Assembly (NCBI RefSeq): GCF_900564145.1
Contig: NZ_UOOB01000001.1
Location: forward strand, 2,358,754 to 2,422,753
Direction: 5' to 3'
Source: Comamonas sp. lk
GTDB lineage: Bacteria > Pseudomonadota > Gammaproteobacteria > Burkholderiales > Burkholderiaceae_C
Length of the DNA stretch: 64,000 nt
The notes under the pieces were generated by a model, which was not told where the DNA came from, did no database searches, and saw only the letters and a program-made list of their open reading frames with translations. Below, in pieces: positions 35,450 through 44,104 of this stretch (its first letter is position 1; each line of letters opens with the position of its first letter). The position numbers and the translations under genes are program-made.

Positions 35450-36544
35450 ATGCCATCTATCAATGCAGCGCTCTGTCTGCTTTGGTTCCCGGTTGCAGCG
35501 CTGCTTGCAGGCTGTGATCGGGCTCCAGTGTCGGATCAGGTCCACGCAGCGCAATTGACGGAAAACTCCAACGCAGTTGCTGCGTTGCAGCCGATGCCTC
35601 ATGACCCGCCATTGGTGCTCGATGTGTGCGGCAAGCCGCAAACCTATACCCAGGTGCCGCAGCGTGCGGTAACCCACGATGTGAACATCACGGAGATGTT
35701 TCTTTTTCTGGGGCTGGGGGACCGACTCGTGGGCTACTCGGGCATTCCGTCGCGCAAAGAGATTGCGCCCGAGATCAAACCGGTGCTGGATCTTTTGCCG
35801 AATCTTTCATCGCATGACATGAGTCTTGAAGCCATGGTCGATGCCCGTACGGACTTTGTCTTTGCGGGCTGGAGTTATGGATTTCGGGCGGGTGGAGTCA
35901 CTCCCGAGCTGCTTGCCGAGCATGGTATTGCTTCCTATGTGCTGGCGGAGTCTTGCATTCGGGTGAATGCCCGACAGCGAGTGGGCCTGGAAGATGTGGA
36001 GCTGGACCTTGGAAATTTGGCCCGTATCTTTGACGTCGAGGGTCAAGCCATTCCACGGATCTCTCAGCTGAAGACTGCCCGTGAACGTCTGGCCGGACAG
36101 ATGGCGGCCAACGCCAGCAAACCGCGTGTTTTTGTGTTTGACAGCGGGGAAAAAATTCCAGTGACGGCGGGACGCTATGGCATGCCTCAGGCGATTCTGG
36201 ATGCCGCCGGAGCCAGAAACATTTTTGACGATATTCCCAGCAACTGGCCGCGCGGTAACTGGGAAGACGTGATTGAGCGAGACCCGCAATGGATTGTCAT
36301 CGTTGACTATGGCATGCCCAGCGCACAGGGCAAGATGGGCTTTCTTCTCGCCAAACCGGAATTGGCCCAAGTCAGTGCAATTCGCAAGCGCCAGTTTTTT
36401 GTGATGAGCTATGCCCAGGCCACTCCCGGACCTCGCAGCGTGCAGGTCGCGCAGCGCTTGGCTGCAACCTTGCACCCTGAGCTGGAGATCACCACGGATG
36501 CGCTGACCTGGCCCACGCTCAAACAGAGTCAGGCACAGCCATGA
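35450..36544 (+). CDS. Periplasmic substrate-binding lipoprotein of the BtuF/FepB type
   Basis: A 364-residue ABC-type binding protein. The lipobox LLAGC ends a signal peptide that starts at the ATG 35450 (MPSINAALCLLWF); a GTG at 35432 gives a longer, less signal-like N-terminus. The body shows NITEMFLFLGLGDRLVGYSG and, in the second lobe, AILDAAGARNIFDD and WIVIVDYG, all typical of class III binding proteins for chelates. No permease or ATPase gene accompanies it, so it may work with the BtuCD encoded at 16623-18439. It is co-transcribed with the receptor upstream and overlaps the next gene by four bases. Confidence 0.85.
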   Translation: MPSINAALCLLWFPVAALLAGCDRAPVSDQVHAAQLTENSNAVAALQPMPHDPPLVLDVCGKPQTYTQVPQRAVTHDVNITEMFLFLGLGDRLVGYSGIPSRKEIAPEIKPVLDLLPNLSSHDMSLEAMVDARTDFVFAGWSYGFRAGGVTPELLAEHGIASYVLAESCIRVNARQRVGLEDVELDLGNLARIFDVEGQAIPRISQLKTARERLAGQMAANASKPRVFVFDSGEKIPVTAGRYGMPQAILDAAGARNIFDDIPSNWPRGNWEDVIERDPQWIVIVDYGMPSAQGKMGFLLAKPELAQVSAIRKRQFFVMSYAQATPGPRSVQVAQRLAATLHPELEITTDALTWPTLKQSQAQP

Positions 36545-37350
36545 ACGGCGACGCAAGCACATTGACCGCTGGATGCATGCCGATGACCGAGACGGTTTCC
36601 ATGATTCTGCTGGGACGCGGAGGAGTTGGCAGTGCGGCCAAGCAGGAGTTGCAAGCGCTGGCCGAGCAACTCAAACGGGCAGCGCTGAAAAAAGGGCAAA
36701 AACTGCTTGTTTGCATCGCGTTTATCGACAGGACAGAGCCTTCTCTGCCAGAAGCGCTGGATGCGCTGTTGGTAAGTGCATCCCTGCCATTGAACAGCAT
36801 TGCCATCGTGCCGGTATTCGGCCCGGATGAACCTGCCTTGCGCCGCTGGATGCACAAGGTCGTGATGCGCTGGCGTGCCCGGTTTTCGGCCGACGAACCG
36901 TTGCCGAGAATTGTTTTCACAGCGCCGTTGCTGCAAACCGCAGGGATTGAGGACTTGCTGTTTGACAAGGTGTATCAAGCCCAGCAGCACGAAGATGTCG
37001 TGACGGTGGTCGGTGATGAAGATTGGCAGGCCGATCCCAAAGGATGGTCGCTGGTGCCAGAACACCAGCATCATGTTCTGTGGTGTACGGGGCCAAGATG
37101 TGCGGCCAAAGGCGCTTTGTCGCTGTGGCCCAAGCTGGGGCAGATGGTGAGGGAGGATCCTGCGCTGAAGAAGAAATTCATGTTGCTTCAGACCAGCTGC
37201 CAGTACCCATGCAATCACGGCCCGCTGATGATCGTTTATCCGGAAGGGCGCTGGTACGGCAACCTGGATGAGACAGAGATTCAAGACATACTGCGTCAGC
37301 AAACATCTGATGGTTTACGTGGGACGGTTGAGGTGATCAAGAAGAGCTGA
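36541..37350 (+). CDS. CbiX-like protein fused to a thioredoxin-like [2Fe-2S] ferredoxin domain
   Basis: A 269-residue two-domain protein. Residues about 18-130 resemble a CbiX/sirohydrochlorin chelatase half (MILLGRGGVGSAAKQELQAL, then IAIVPVFG), but the usual HGS motif is replaced by GRG, so the metal-inserting His appears absent. Residues about 175-250 match the thioredoxin-like [2Fe-2S] ferredoxins: Cys182-x4-Cys187 (CTGPRC) and Cys220-x3-Cys224 (CQYPC), then NHGPLMIVYPEGRWYG. It overlaps the binding protein gene (ATGA). A role in cobalt or corrinoid handling, perhaps reductive, is inferred; no function is established. Confidence 0.7.
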   Translation: MNGDASTLTAGCMPMTETVSMILLGRGGVGSAAKQELQALAEQLKRAALKKGQKLLVCIAFIDRTEPSLPEALDALLVSASLPLNSIAIVPVFGPDEPALRRWMHKVVMRWRARFSADEPLPRIVFTAPLLQTAGIEDLLFDKVYQAQQHEDVVTVVGDEDWQADPKGWSLVPEHQHHVLWCTGPRCAAKGALSLWPKLGQMVREDPALKKKFMLLQTSCQYPCNHGPLMIVYPEGRWYGNLDETEIQDILRQQTSDGLRGTVEVIKKS

Positions 37351-37542
37351 CCGCTTCTTCAGAGCAGGGTACTGGGGAAGACTCTTACAAGAGCTGCCAT
37401 GGAGCTCGTGCACCAGGCACGCATAGTGGAATCAATGGTCTGTTCAAAGCCGGAACAAGGTGCTACAAAGGTTCCATACGGTAGCGAAAGCCTTGCAACT
37501 TTGCGGCACTGTTCGCCCTCGGGTGCCGCCATGGGAGGTCGT

Positions 37543-39465
37543 ATGGATGTCATCAACAACTCAGCTGCTCGTTACGTTCGGCTGCGCGAAGAAGAGATGT
37601 CTTTGGACGAATATCTCGTCTTGTGCCAACGTGATCCCATGGCCTATGAAAGTGCCGCCCGGCGCATGCTGGCGGCCATTGGTGAGCCCGAGATGGTGGA
37701 CACGCGCAACGAGCCCCGGCTGTCGCGCCTGTTCGCCAACAAGGTCATCCGTCGTTATCCGGCCTTTGCCGAGTTCTACGGCATGGAGGATTCCATCGAG
37801 CAGGTAGTGAGCTTCTTTCGCCACGCTGCACAGGGGTTGGAGGAACGCAAGCAAATCCTGTATCTGCTGGGCCCTGTGGGTGGCGGCAAGAGTTCCATTG
37901 CCGAGCGCTTGAAATATCTGATGCAGAAAGTGCCGTTCTATGCGCTCAAAGGCTCCCCGGTGAACGAGTCGCCGCTGGGGCTTTTCGATGCCGTGGAAGA
38001 CGGCCCGGTGCTGGAGGAACAGTTCGGCATCCCCAGGCGCTGCCTGCAACACGTGCTCTCGCCCTGGGCCGTGAAGCGGCTGGAGGAGCTGGGAGGCGAT
38101 ATCCGCCAGTTCCGCGTTGTCAAGCGCTATCCCAGCATACTCAAACAGATCGCCATCGCAAAGACCGAGCCAGGCGACGAGAACAACCAGGACATCTCCA
38201 GTCTGGTGGGCAAGGTGGACATCCGCAAGCTGGAGAATTTTGCCCAGGATGATACCGACGCCTATAGCTACTCTGGCGGCCTGTGCCTGGCCAATCAGGG
38301 GCTGCTGGAATTCGTCGAAATGTTCAAAGCGCCCATCAAGGTGCTGCACCCCTTGCTGACGGCTACGCAGGAGAGCAACTACAAGGGAACGGAAGGCTTC
38401 GGTGCCATTCCCTTTGACGGCATGGTGCTGGCGCACAGCAACGAGAGTGAGTGGAAAGCTTTTCGCAACAACCGCAACAACGAGGCTTTTCTGGACCGCA
38501 TCTACATCGTCAAGGTGCCTTACTGCCTGAGGGTCTCGGAAGAAGCCAGAATTTACGAGAAGCTGATTCGTGAATCGTCACTGTCCAGTGCGGTATGCGC
38601 GCCCGGCACGCTCAAGATGATGGCGCAGTTCGCGGTGCTGACGCGTCTGATGGAACCGGAGAACTCCAGCATCTTCAGCAAGATGCAGGTCTATGACGGC
38701 GAAAGCCTCAAGGACACGGATCCGCGTGCCAAGAGCTACCAGGAATACCGTGATTACGCGGGGGTGGATGAGGGCATGTCCGGCATCTCCACACGCTTTG
38801 CCTTCAAGATTCTGTCCAAGGTGTTCAACTACGACAGCACCGAGGTGGCGGCCAACCCGGTTCACCTGATGTATGTGCTGGAGCAGCAGATCGAGCGCGA
38901 ACAGTTTCCGGCCGAACTGGAGACCAAGTACACCGGCTATATCAAGGAGTACCTGTCGCCGCATTACGCCGAATTCATAGGCAAGGAAATCCAGACGGCC
39001 TATCTGGAAAGCTACAGCGAGTACGGGCAGAACATCTTCGACCGTTACGTGACCTACGCCGATTACTGGATTCAGGACAACGAATACCGTGACAACGACA
39101 CCGGCGAGTCCTTTGACCGTGCTGCACTCAATGCCGAGCTGGAGAAGATTGAAAAGCCCGCCGGGGTTGCCAATCCCAAGGACTTCCGCAACGAGATCGT
39201 CAACTTCGTGCTGCGAGCGCGGGCCAATAACCAGGGCAAGAACCCGGCTTGGACCAGTTACGAGAAGCTGCGTCTGGTGATAGAGAAGAAAATGTTCTCC
39301 AACACCGAGGAGCTGCTGCCGGTCATCAGCTTCAACGCCAAGGCCAGTGCCGAGGACGCCCGCAAGCACGAGGACTTTGTTGTCCGCATGGAGGCCAAAG
39401 GCTACACGCCCAAGCAGGTGCGCCTGCTGTGCGAGTGGTATCTGCGCGTGCGCAAGAGCAGCTGA
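37543..39465 (+). CDS. yeaG: PrkA-family serine protein kinase (YeaG)
   Basis: A 640-residue PrkA protein with an N-terminal AAA+ domain (P-loop GPVGGGKSS from residue 110) and a C-terminal PrkA kinase-like domain containing FIGKEIQTAYLESYSEYGQN. The start at 37543 (MDVINNSAARYVRLREEE) is preceded by GGGAGGT and gives the family length near 640; an earlier ATG adds 48 residues of unrelated sequence. In enterobacteria YeaG and YeaH act in nitrogen-starvation and stationary-phase survival. It is the first gene of a three-gene operon. The 192-bp gap upstream shows no clear sigma-54 promoter. Confidence 0.94.
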   Translation: MDVINNSAARYVRLREEEMSLDEYLVLCQRDPMAYESAARRMLAAIGEPEMVDTRNEPRLSRLFANKVIRRYPAFAEFYGMEDSIEQVVSFFRHAAQGLEERKQILYLLGPVGGGKSSIAERLKYLMQKVPFYALKGSPVNESPLGLFDAVEDGPVLEEQFGIPRRCLQHVLSPWAVKRLEELGGDIRQFRVVKRYPSILKQIAIAKTEPGDENNQDISSLVGKVDIRKLENFAQDDTDAYSYSGGLCLANQGLLEFVEMFKAPIKVLHPLLTATQESNYKGTEGFGAIPFDGMVLAHSNESEWKAFRNNRNNEAFLDRIYIVKVPYCLRVSEEARIYEKLIRESSLSSAVCAPGTLKMMAQFAVLTRLMEPENSSIFSKMQVYDGESLKDTDPRAKSYQEYRDYAGVDEGMSGISTRFAFKILSKVFNYDSTEVAANPVHLMYVLEQQIEREQFPAELETKYTGYIKEYLSPHYAEFIGKEIQTAYLESYSEYGQNIFDRYVTYADYWIQDNEYRDNDTGESFDRAALNAELEKIEKPAGVANPKDFRNEIVNFVLRARANNQGKNPAWTSYEKLRLVIEKKMFSNTEELLPVISFNAKASAEDARKHEDFVVRMEAKGYTPKQVRLLCEWYLRVRKSS

Positions 39466-39510
39466 CCGGCCCGCCGGCTTTAACACGCCGGGCCATGCAT
39501 GGGGGCACAG

Positions 39511-40779
39511 ATGGCATTGCATATCATCGACCGTAGGCTCGCAGGCAAGAATAAGTCGGTGGGCAACCGCGAGCGCTTTGTGCGCCGCTACAAGCAACAA
39601 ATTGCCGAGGCGGTACGCCGAGCGGTGGAAAAACGCGGTATCCGTCACATCGAGGAGGCCGAAAACATCACCATCCCGCGCAAGGACATCCGAGAGCCGG
39701 TGTTTCGCCACGGGCAGGGGGGTATCTCGGATACCGTGCATCCGGGCAATAGCGAGCATGTGCGTGGCGACCGCATCGCCCGTCCCCAGGGCGGTGCGGG
39801 TGGTTCCGGTTCTCAGGCCAGCGACAGCGGAGAAGGGGAAGACGACTTCACTTTCACCCTGTCCAAGGAAGAGTTCATGGAGCTGTTCTTTGAAGATCTA
39901 GCCTTGCCGCGCCTGTTGCGAACCCATATAGGCAACACGCTGCAGTACAAGACGCGCCGCGCAGGCTATAGCCACGACGGCACGCCCCACAACCTGGCTT
40001 TGCTGCGCACCATGGGCGGTGCCCTGGGGCGGCGTATCGCCCTGACCAAGGCACCACAGCGTGAGTTGAAGGCTTTGCAACTCCAACTGGAGGCCTTGCT
40101 GGAGCAGGACGATGGCACCAGCGAGGTGGTGGCAGAACTACAGCAGCGCATTGATGCACTGCAGGCGCGCATAGACAAAGTGGCTTTTCTCGATCCCATA
40201 GACCTGCGTTTTCGCAACCGCACCCGGGTGCCGGTGCCCAGCAGTCAGGCGGTGATGTTTTGCGTGATGGATGTCTCCGGCTCCATGGATCAGGCGCGCA
40301 AGGATCTTGCCAAGCGCTTCTTCATCCTGCTGTACCTGTTTCTTACGCGTCACTACGAGAAGATAGATATCGTCTTCATCCGCCACCACACCCAGGCGGC
40401 CGAGGTCAACGAGGATGAGTTCTTCCACTCCCAGGAAAGCGGGGGCACGGTGGTCAGCAGTGCACTGGTGCTGCTCGATCAGATCATTCGCGCGCGCTAT
40501 GCCGCGGGCGACTGGAATATCTATGTGGCCCAGGCCAGCGATGGCGACAACTTCAATGACGACGGCTCCAACTGCCGCAATTTGCTGGCCGAGAAAATTC
40601 TGCCCCTGGTGCGCTACTTTGCCTATGTACAGGTCGTTCAGGAGGAGCAAAATCTGTGGGAGGAATACAGTCAGCTGGCTGCCCAGTTCTCGCACTTTGC
40701 CATGCGCAAGGTGTCCGAGCCGGGTGAAATCTATCCGGTGTTTCGCGATTTGTTCAAGAAAGAGGGGGTATCGGTATGA
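39511..40779 (+). CDS. yeaH: YeaH/YhbH family protein (DUF444)
   Basis: A 422-residue DUF444 protein. The opening HIIDRRLAGKNKSVGNRERF matches YeaH (IDRRLNGKNKS). A von Willebrand A-like domain in the second half has the MIDAS motif DVSGSMD (about residue 253), and HYEKIDIVFIRHHTQAAEV follows. The ATG at 39511 has GGGGGC seven bases upstream; an ATG four codons earlier is possible. It lies between prkA and spoVR, the invariant order of this stress module, and overlaps spoVR by four bases. Confidence 0.93.
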   Translation: MALHIIDRRLAGKNKSVGNRERFVRRYKQQIAEAVRRAVEKRGIRHIEEAENITIPRKDIREPVFRHGQGGISDTVHPGNSEHVRGDRIARPQGGAGGSGSQASDSGEGEDDFTFTLSKEEFMELFFEDLALPRLLRTHIGNTLQYKTRRAGYSHDGTPHNLALLRTMGGALGRRIALTKAPQRELKALQLQLEALLEQDDGTSEVVAELQQRIDALQARIDKVAFLDPIDLRFRNRTRVPVPSSQAVMFCVMDVSGSMDQARKDLAKRFFILLYLFLTRHYEKIDIVFIRHHTQAAEVNEDEFFHSQESGGTVVSSALVLLDQIIRARYAAGDWNIYVAQASDGDNFNDDGSNCRNLLAEKILPLVRYFAYVQVVQEEQNLWEEYSQLAAQFSHFAMRKVSEPGEIYPVFRDLFKKEGVSV

Positions 40780-42407
40780 ACCTCTCTCAGTATCCTGTCC
40801 TGGATCCCCGTCAAGGCACTCATCCCTTGAGACCCGCTACCGCTGGCGAGCGGGTACAACGTGGCGTTCCTCCTGTTCCCTTGCCTGCTGGCAAGCGTCC
40901 CGAGCACCCTCTGCCAGACCCTAGCGACTGGACCTTCGAGTTGATCGAGCGCTACCACGCGGCCATTGCCTCCACGGCCGCACGCTTTGGACTGGACACC
41001 TATCCCAATCAGCTGGAGGTGATTTCGGCCGAACAGATGATGGATGCCTATGCCAGCGCGGGCATGCCGGTGGGTTATCGCCACTGGAGTTATGGCAAGG
41101 ACTATCTGGCGACCGAGCGGCGTTATCGACGCGGTCACATGGGCCTGGCCTACGAGATCGTCATCAACTCCAACCCCTGCATCAGCTACCTGATGGAGGA
41201 AAACACCACGGCCATGCAGGCCCTGGTGATAGCCCACGCAGCCTATGGGCACAACAGCTTCTTCAAAAACAACTACCTGTTTGGTATGTGGACGGATGCG
41301 GGCGGCATCATCGACTATCTGATCTATGCCCGGGATTTCGTTGCCCAATGCGAGGAGCGGCACGGGCTGGAGACCGTGGAGCAGTGGTTGGACTCCTGTC
41401 ATGCTTTGTCCAATCTGGGGGTGGACCGCTACCGCCGTCCGACCAAGAAAAGTCTGGTCCGCGAGCGTGCCGAACGTGAACAGCGCGAAGCCTATGCCCA
41501 GCAGCAGGTGAATGTGCTGTGGCGCACTTTGCCGACTCGTCCGGGCAAGGGCAGCACAGCGCAAAGCAACGAACGTTTTCCCAAGGAGCCGGAAGAGAAC
41601 CTGCTGTACTTCATCGAAAAAAATGCGCCCCTGCTGGAGCCCTGGCAACGCGAGATTGTGCGCATTGTTCGCAAAGTCGCACAGTATTTCTATCCGCAGC
41701 GCCAGACCCAGGTGATGAACGAGGGCTGGGCCACGTTCTGGCACTACACCTTGCTCAACACCATGTATGACGAGGGCTGGCTCACGGATGGCGTGATGAT
41801 CGAATGGCTGGCCTCGCATACCAATGTGATCTATCAGCCCCCGGCCGGTCACCGCGCATACAGCGGCATCAATCCCTATGCGCTGGGCTTTGCCATGTAC
41901 CGCGACATTCGGCGCATCTGCCAGAACCCCACCGAGGAGGACAGACGCTGGTTCCCCGACATGGCGGGCACACCCTGGCTGCCGGCGCTGCATCACGCCA
42001 TGCAGAACTTCAAGGACGAGAGCTTCATCGGTCAGTACCTGAGCCCGCAGCTGATGCGAGACATGCGCCTGTTCTCCATCCATGACGATGCCAGCGAGCG
42101 GGAATTGCTGGTCAGTGCCATTCACAACGAGGACGGTTACCGCGACCTGCGCCAGACGCTGTCGCAACAATACGATCTGGGTGCTCGCGAGCCCAATATC
42201 CAGGTCTGGAATGTCAATCTGCGCGGCGATCGCTGTCTCACCTTGCGCCATACCCGCCACCGGGGTCGTCCGCTGGCAGACGATGTGCTGGAGGTGCTCA
42301 AGCACGCGGCGCGTTTATGGGGCTTTGGCGTGCAGCTAGAAGGCGTCAACGGGGATGGCGAGACGCCGGTATTGCTGCATTCCGTGCCGCCCCCTCCATC
42401 CACCTGA
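40776..42407 (+). CDS. ycgB: SpoVR family protein (YcgB)
   Basis: A 543-residue SpoVR-like protein. Conserved blocks include PNQLEVISAEQMMDAYASAG, EENTTAMQALVIAHAAYGHNSF, QTQVMNEGWATFWHYTLLN and YNPYALGFAMYRDIRR-type text (NPYALGFAMYRDI). SpoVR acts in cortex formation in Bacillus; in Gram-negative bacteria it is a stress-regulon gene linked to yeaGH. Its ATG overlaps the yeaH stop (GTATGA), so the three genes are translationally coupled. Confidence 0.94.
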   Translation: MNLSQYPVLDPRQGTHPLRPATAGERVQRGVPPVPLPAGKRPEHPLPDPSDWTFELIERYHAAIASTAARFGLDTYPNQLEVISAEQMMDAYASAGMPVGYRHWSYGKDYLATERRYRRGHMGLAYEIVINSNPCISYLMEENTTAMQALVIAHAAYGHNSFFKNNYLFGMWTDAGGIIDYLIYARDFVAQCEERHGLETVEQWLDSCHALSNLGVDRYRRPTKKSLVRERAEREQREAYAQQQVNVLWRTLPTRPGKGSTAQSNERFPKEPEENLLYFIEKNAPLLEPWQREIVRIVRKVAQYFYPQRQTQVMNEGWATFWHYTLLNTMYDEGWLTDGVMIEWLASHTNVIYQPPAGHRAYSGINPYALGFAMYRDIRRICQNPTEEDRRWFPDMAGTPWLPALHHAMQNFKDESFIGQYLSPQLMRDMRLFSIHDDASERELLVSAIHNEDGYRDLRQTLSQQYDLGAREPNIQVWNVNLRGDRCLTLRHTRHRGRPLADDVLEVLKHAARLWGFGVQLEGVNGDGETPVLLHSVPPPPST

Positions 42408-42429
42408 CTTCGTTCAAGGGTCAGCACGA

Positions 42430-42452
42430 ATGCCGGCCTTCCTGGCCGGCAT
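42430..42452. terminator. Hairpin between convergent spoVR and porin genes
   Basis: ATGCCGGCC and GGCCGGCAT form a perfect 9-bp GC-rich stem around a 5-nt loop. It lies 23 bp after the spoVR stop and 57 bp from the porin stop. There is no T run, so it may slow rather than end transcription. Confidence 0.45.
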
Positions 42453-42508
42453 CGTGTTCATGCAGAGGATGCGACCGCCCTGTTGCTGTCGCATCCCGCC
42501 TACCCATC

Positions 42509-43753
42509 TCAGAAGCTGTGACGCAGGCCCACCATCCAAGCCCGTACATCTTTGCCTGCAGCGACCGGGCTGCCGTATACAGGGCTGAGCGCCATATTGG
42601 CCCCGTCATTGCTGACATAAGCCCCTTGTACATAGGCCAAGGTGCGCTTGGAGAACAAATACTCCAGGCCCATCACAAATTGCGTGGACTTGTGGCCTGC
42701 GTTCTTGTTGTCCTTGGTGTGATAGAAGGCCGTGGTGATGTTGAGATAGGGCGCTGGGCGCCAGCCGGCGCCGATATTCCACATATCGAGACTGTCGGAA
42801 CCGCCGGGCATGATCACGTGGTCGGGGTTGCGCGCCACATAGTACTGGCCGCTTACGGTATAGGGGCCGGTGTTGTAGAGCGCGCCTACGGAGTACAGGC
42901 GGTTGGTGTTGGCCGTCGGTGAGAAACCTGCGGCGCTTGCTGCAGCAGCGCCGGCACTGGCATTGCCCAGGGCAGCCGTATACAGAGCCGTGGCATTGGG
43001 CAGGCCGTTGCCATAACCGTTGTAGTAAAGAGCCGAGAGTTTGAGGCCGCCGCTGTGATAGAAAGCGGCGACGGATTGCTGGGAGTTGGCCTTGCCGCCG
43101 CCCTCGCCGAACGAGTAGGCAAAATCAAATTTCAGCTGATTCCAGGTTGGCGTGGTGTAGACGATGGTGTTGTCGTTGTAAATCGTGCCGAAGGCGACAT
43201 TGGAGTTGTTGCCTATCCAGGAGCGGCTGGCGCTGTTCATGCCGACCAGGGTGGTGAGCGCCGAGCCGAAGTAGCGCATGCCACGGGCGTCGGTGTATTG
43301 CATGGCCCAGGCTGAGGGCGAGAACTGACGGCCTAGTTTGATTTCACCGAAGCCGCCCGAGAGTCCGACCACCGAGAGCTGGTTGAAGAAGGAGGTGCTG
43401 CTGCTGGAGTTGGCTCCCCCCGTCGTGCCATTGGTGGTGTTGAAAAGGCCTTGCAGCTGAAAGTTCGCACGTAGCCCACCGCCCAGATCTTCGCTGCCCT
43501 TGATGCCCCAGTTGCTGGCGCCCAGGCCGCCGTCCTTGGCCTTGACGGCCGAGCCGCTGTGCGCCGTGGTGGGCACATAGCCCACGCCGGTACTGTAGTT
43601 GGACATGCTGAGCAGACCCGAATCCACCGTGCCATAGAGGGTGACGCTGGCCTGAGCCGCCAGAGGCAAGGCGGCTGCGGCGCAGCTGAGTGTTGCCAGT
43701 GTGGCGAGCGTATAGCGGCCGGGTTTTGTTGCAAGGCTTGGGCGAGAGGGCAT
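42509..43753 (-). CDS. Gram-negative trimeric porin (OmpC/OmpF-like, Burkholderiales type)
   Basis: A 414-residue outer-membrane porin. A signal peptide ends at LPLAAQA, and the mature protein starts SVTLYGTVDSGLL, the standard betaproteobacterial porin opening. Internal GGFGEIKLGRQFSPS is the conserved L3-preceding strand, and the chain ends GLRHSF with the terminal Phe needed for BAM assembly. The ATG at 43753 has GGAGAC upstream. It is a single gene, convergent with spoVR; the upstream 350 bp hold its promoter and two terminators of the next minus-strand gene. Confidence 0.92.
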   Translation of the reverse strand: MPSRPSLATKPGRYTLATLATLSCAAAALPLAAQASVTLYGTVDSGLLSMSNYSTGVGYVPTTAHSGSAVKAKDGGLGASNWGIKGSEDLGGGLRANFQLQGLFNTTNGTTGGANSSSSTSFFNQLSVVGLSGGFGEIKLGRQFSPSAWAMQYTDARGMRYFGSALTTLVGMNSASRSWIGNNSNVAFGTIYNDNTIVYTTPTWNQLKFDFAYSFGEGGGKANSQQSVAAFYHSGGLKLSALYYNGYGNGLPNATALYTAALGNASAGAAAASAAGFSPTANTNRLYSVGALYNTGPYTVSGQYYVARNPDHVIMPGGSDSLDMWNIGAGWRPAPYLNITTAFYHTKDNKNAGHKSTQFVMGLEYLFSKRTLAYVQGAYVSNDGANMALSPVYGSPVAAGKDVRAWMVGLRHSF

Positions 43754-44015
43754 GGGTGTTGTCTCCGGAAGTGCGTTTTTGATGGTTTTTGCCTGCACGG
43801 CATCGGCTTTGGTGAGGTACAAAGCTTGTTTGTGACGGCTGCCATGCAGTGTCCGGAACGGTGAATTTGAGGTTTCTCTTTCCATGTCATTAAATTCACC
43901 AATCGTGCCAGATTGGGGATTCCGATAAGAGGGAAATCAAGCGGTCACGCAGGTGTTAATTGCGGTAGTTGCTCCTAAAATGATAGTTTTTTTTGCTTCT
44001 CTAAACGAAAAAAAA

Positions 44016-44036
44016 CCTCTGCAAGAGCTGCAGAGG
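44016..44036 (-). terminator. Second of two tandem terminators after the DUF849 gene
   Basis: CCTCTGCA and TGCAGAGG form a perfect 8-bp stem with a 5-nt loop; on the minus strand it is followed by at least eight T residues (44008-44015). Confidence 0.8.
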
Positions 44037-44044
44037 CATGGAAA

Positions 44045-44066
44045 AAGACGCTGCAGGCAGCGTCTT
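44045..44066 (-). terminator. First of two tandem terminators after the DUF849 gene
   Basis: AAGACGCTG and CAGCGTCTT form a perfect 9-bp stem with a 4-nt loop; on the minus strand a T5 run follows. It lies 39 bp after the stop codon. Confidence 0.85.
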
Positions 44067-44104
44067 GCGCATTCAAAAAGATGGTGTTTGGCGGTTGCCG
44101 ATTT

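Noticed and set aside
37351..37542. Sigma-54 promoter for the prkA operon, expected from enterobacterial regulation
   Set aside because: No GG-N10-GC pair with suitable flanks was found in the gap.
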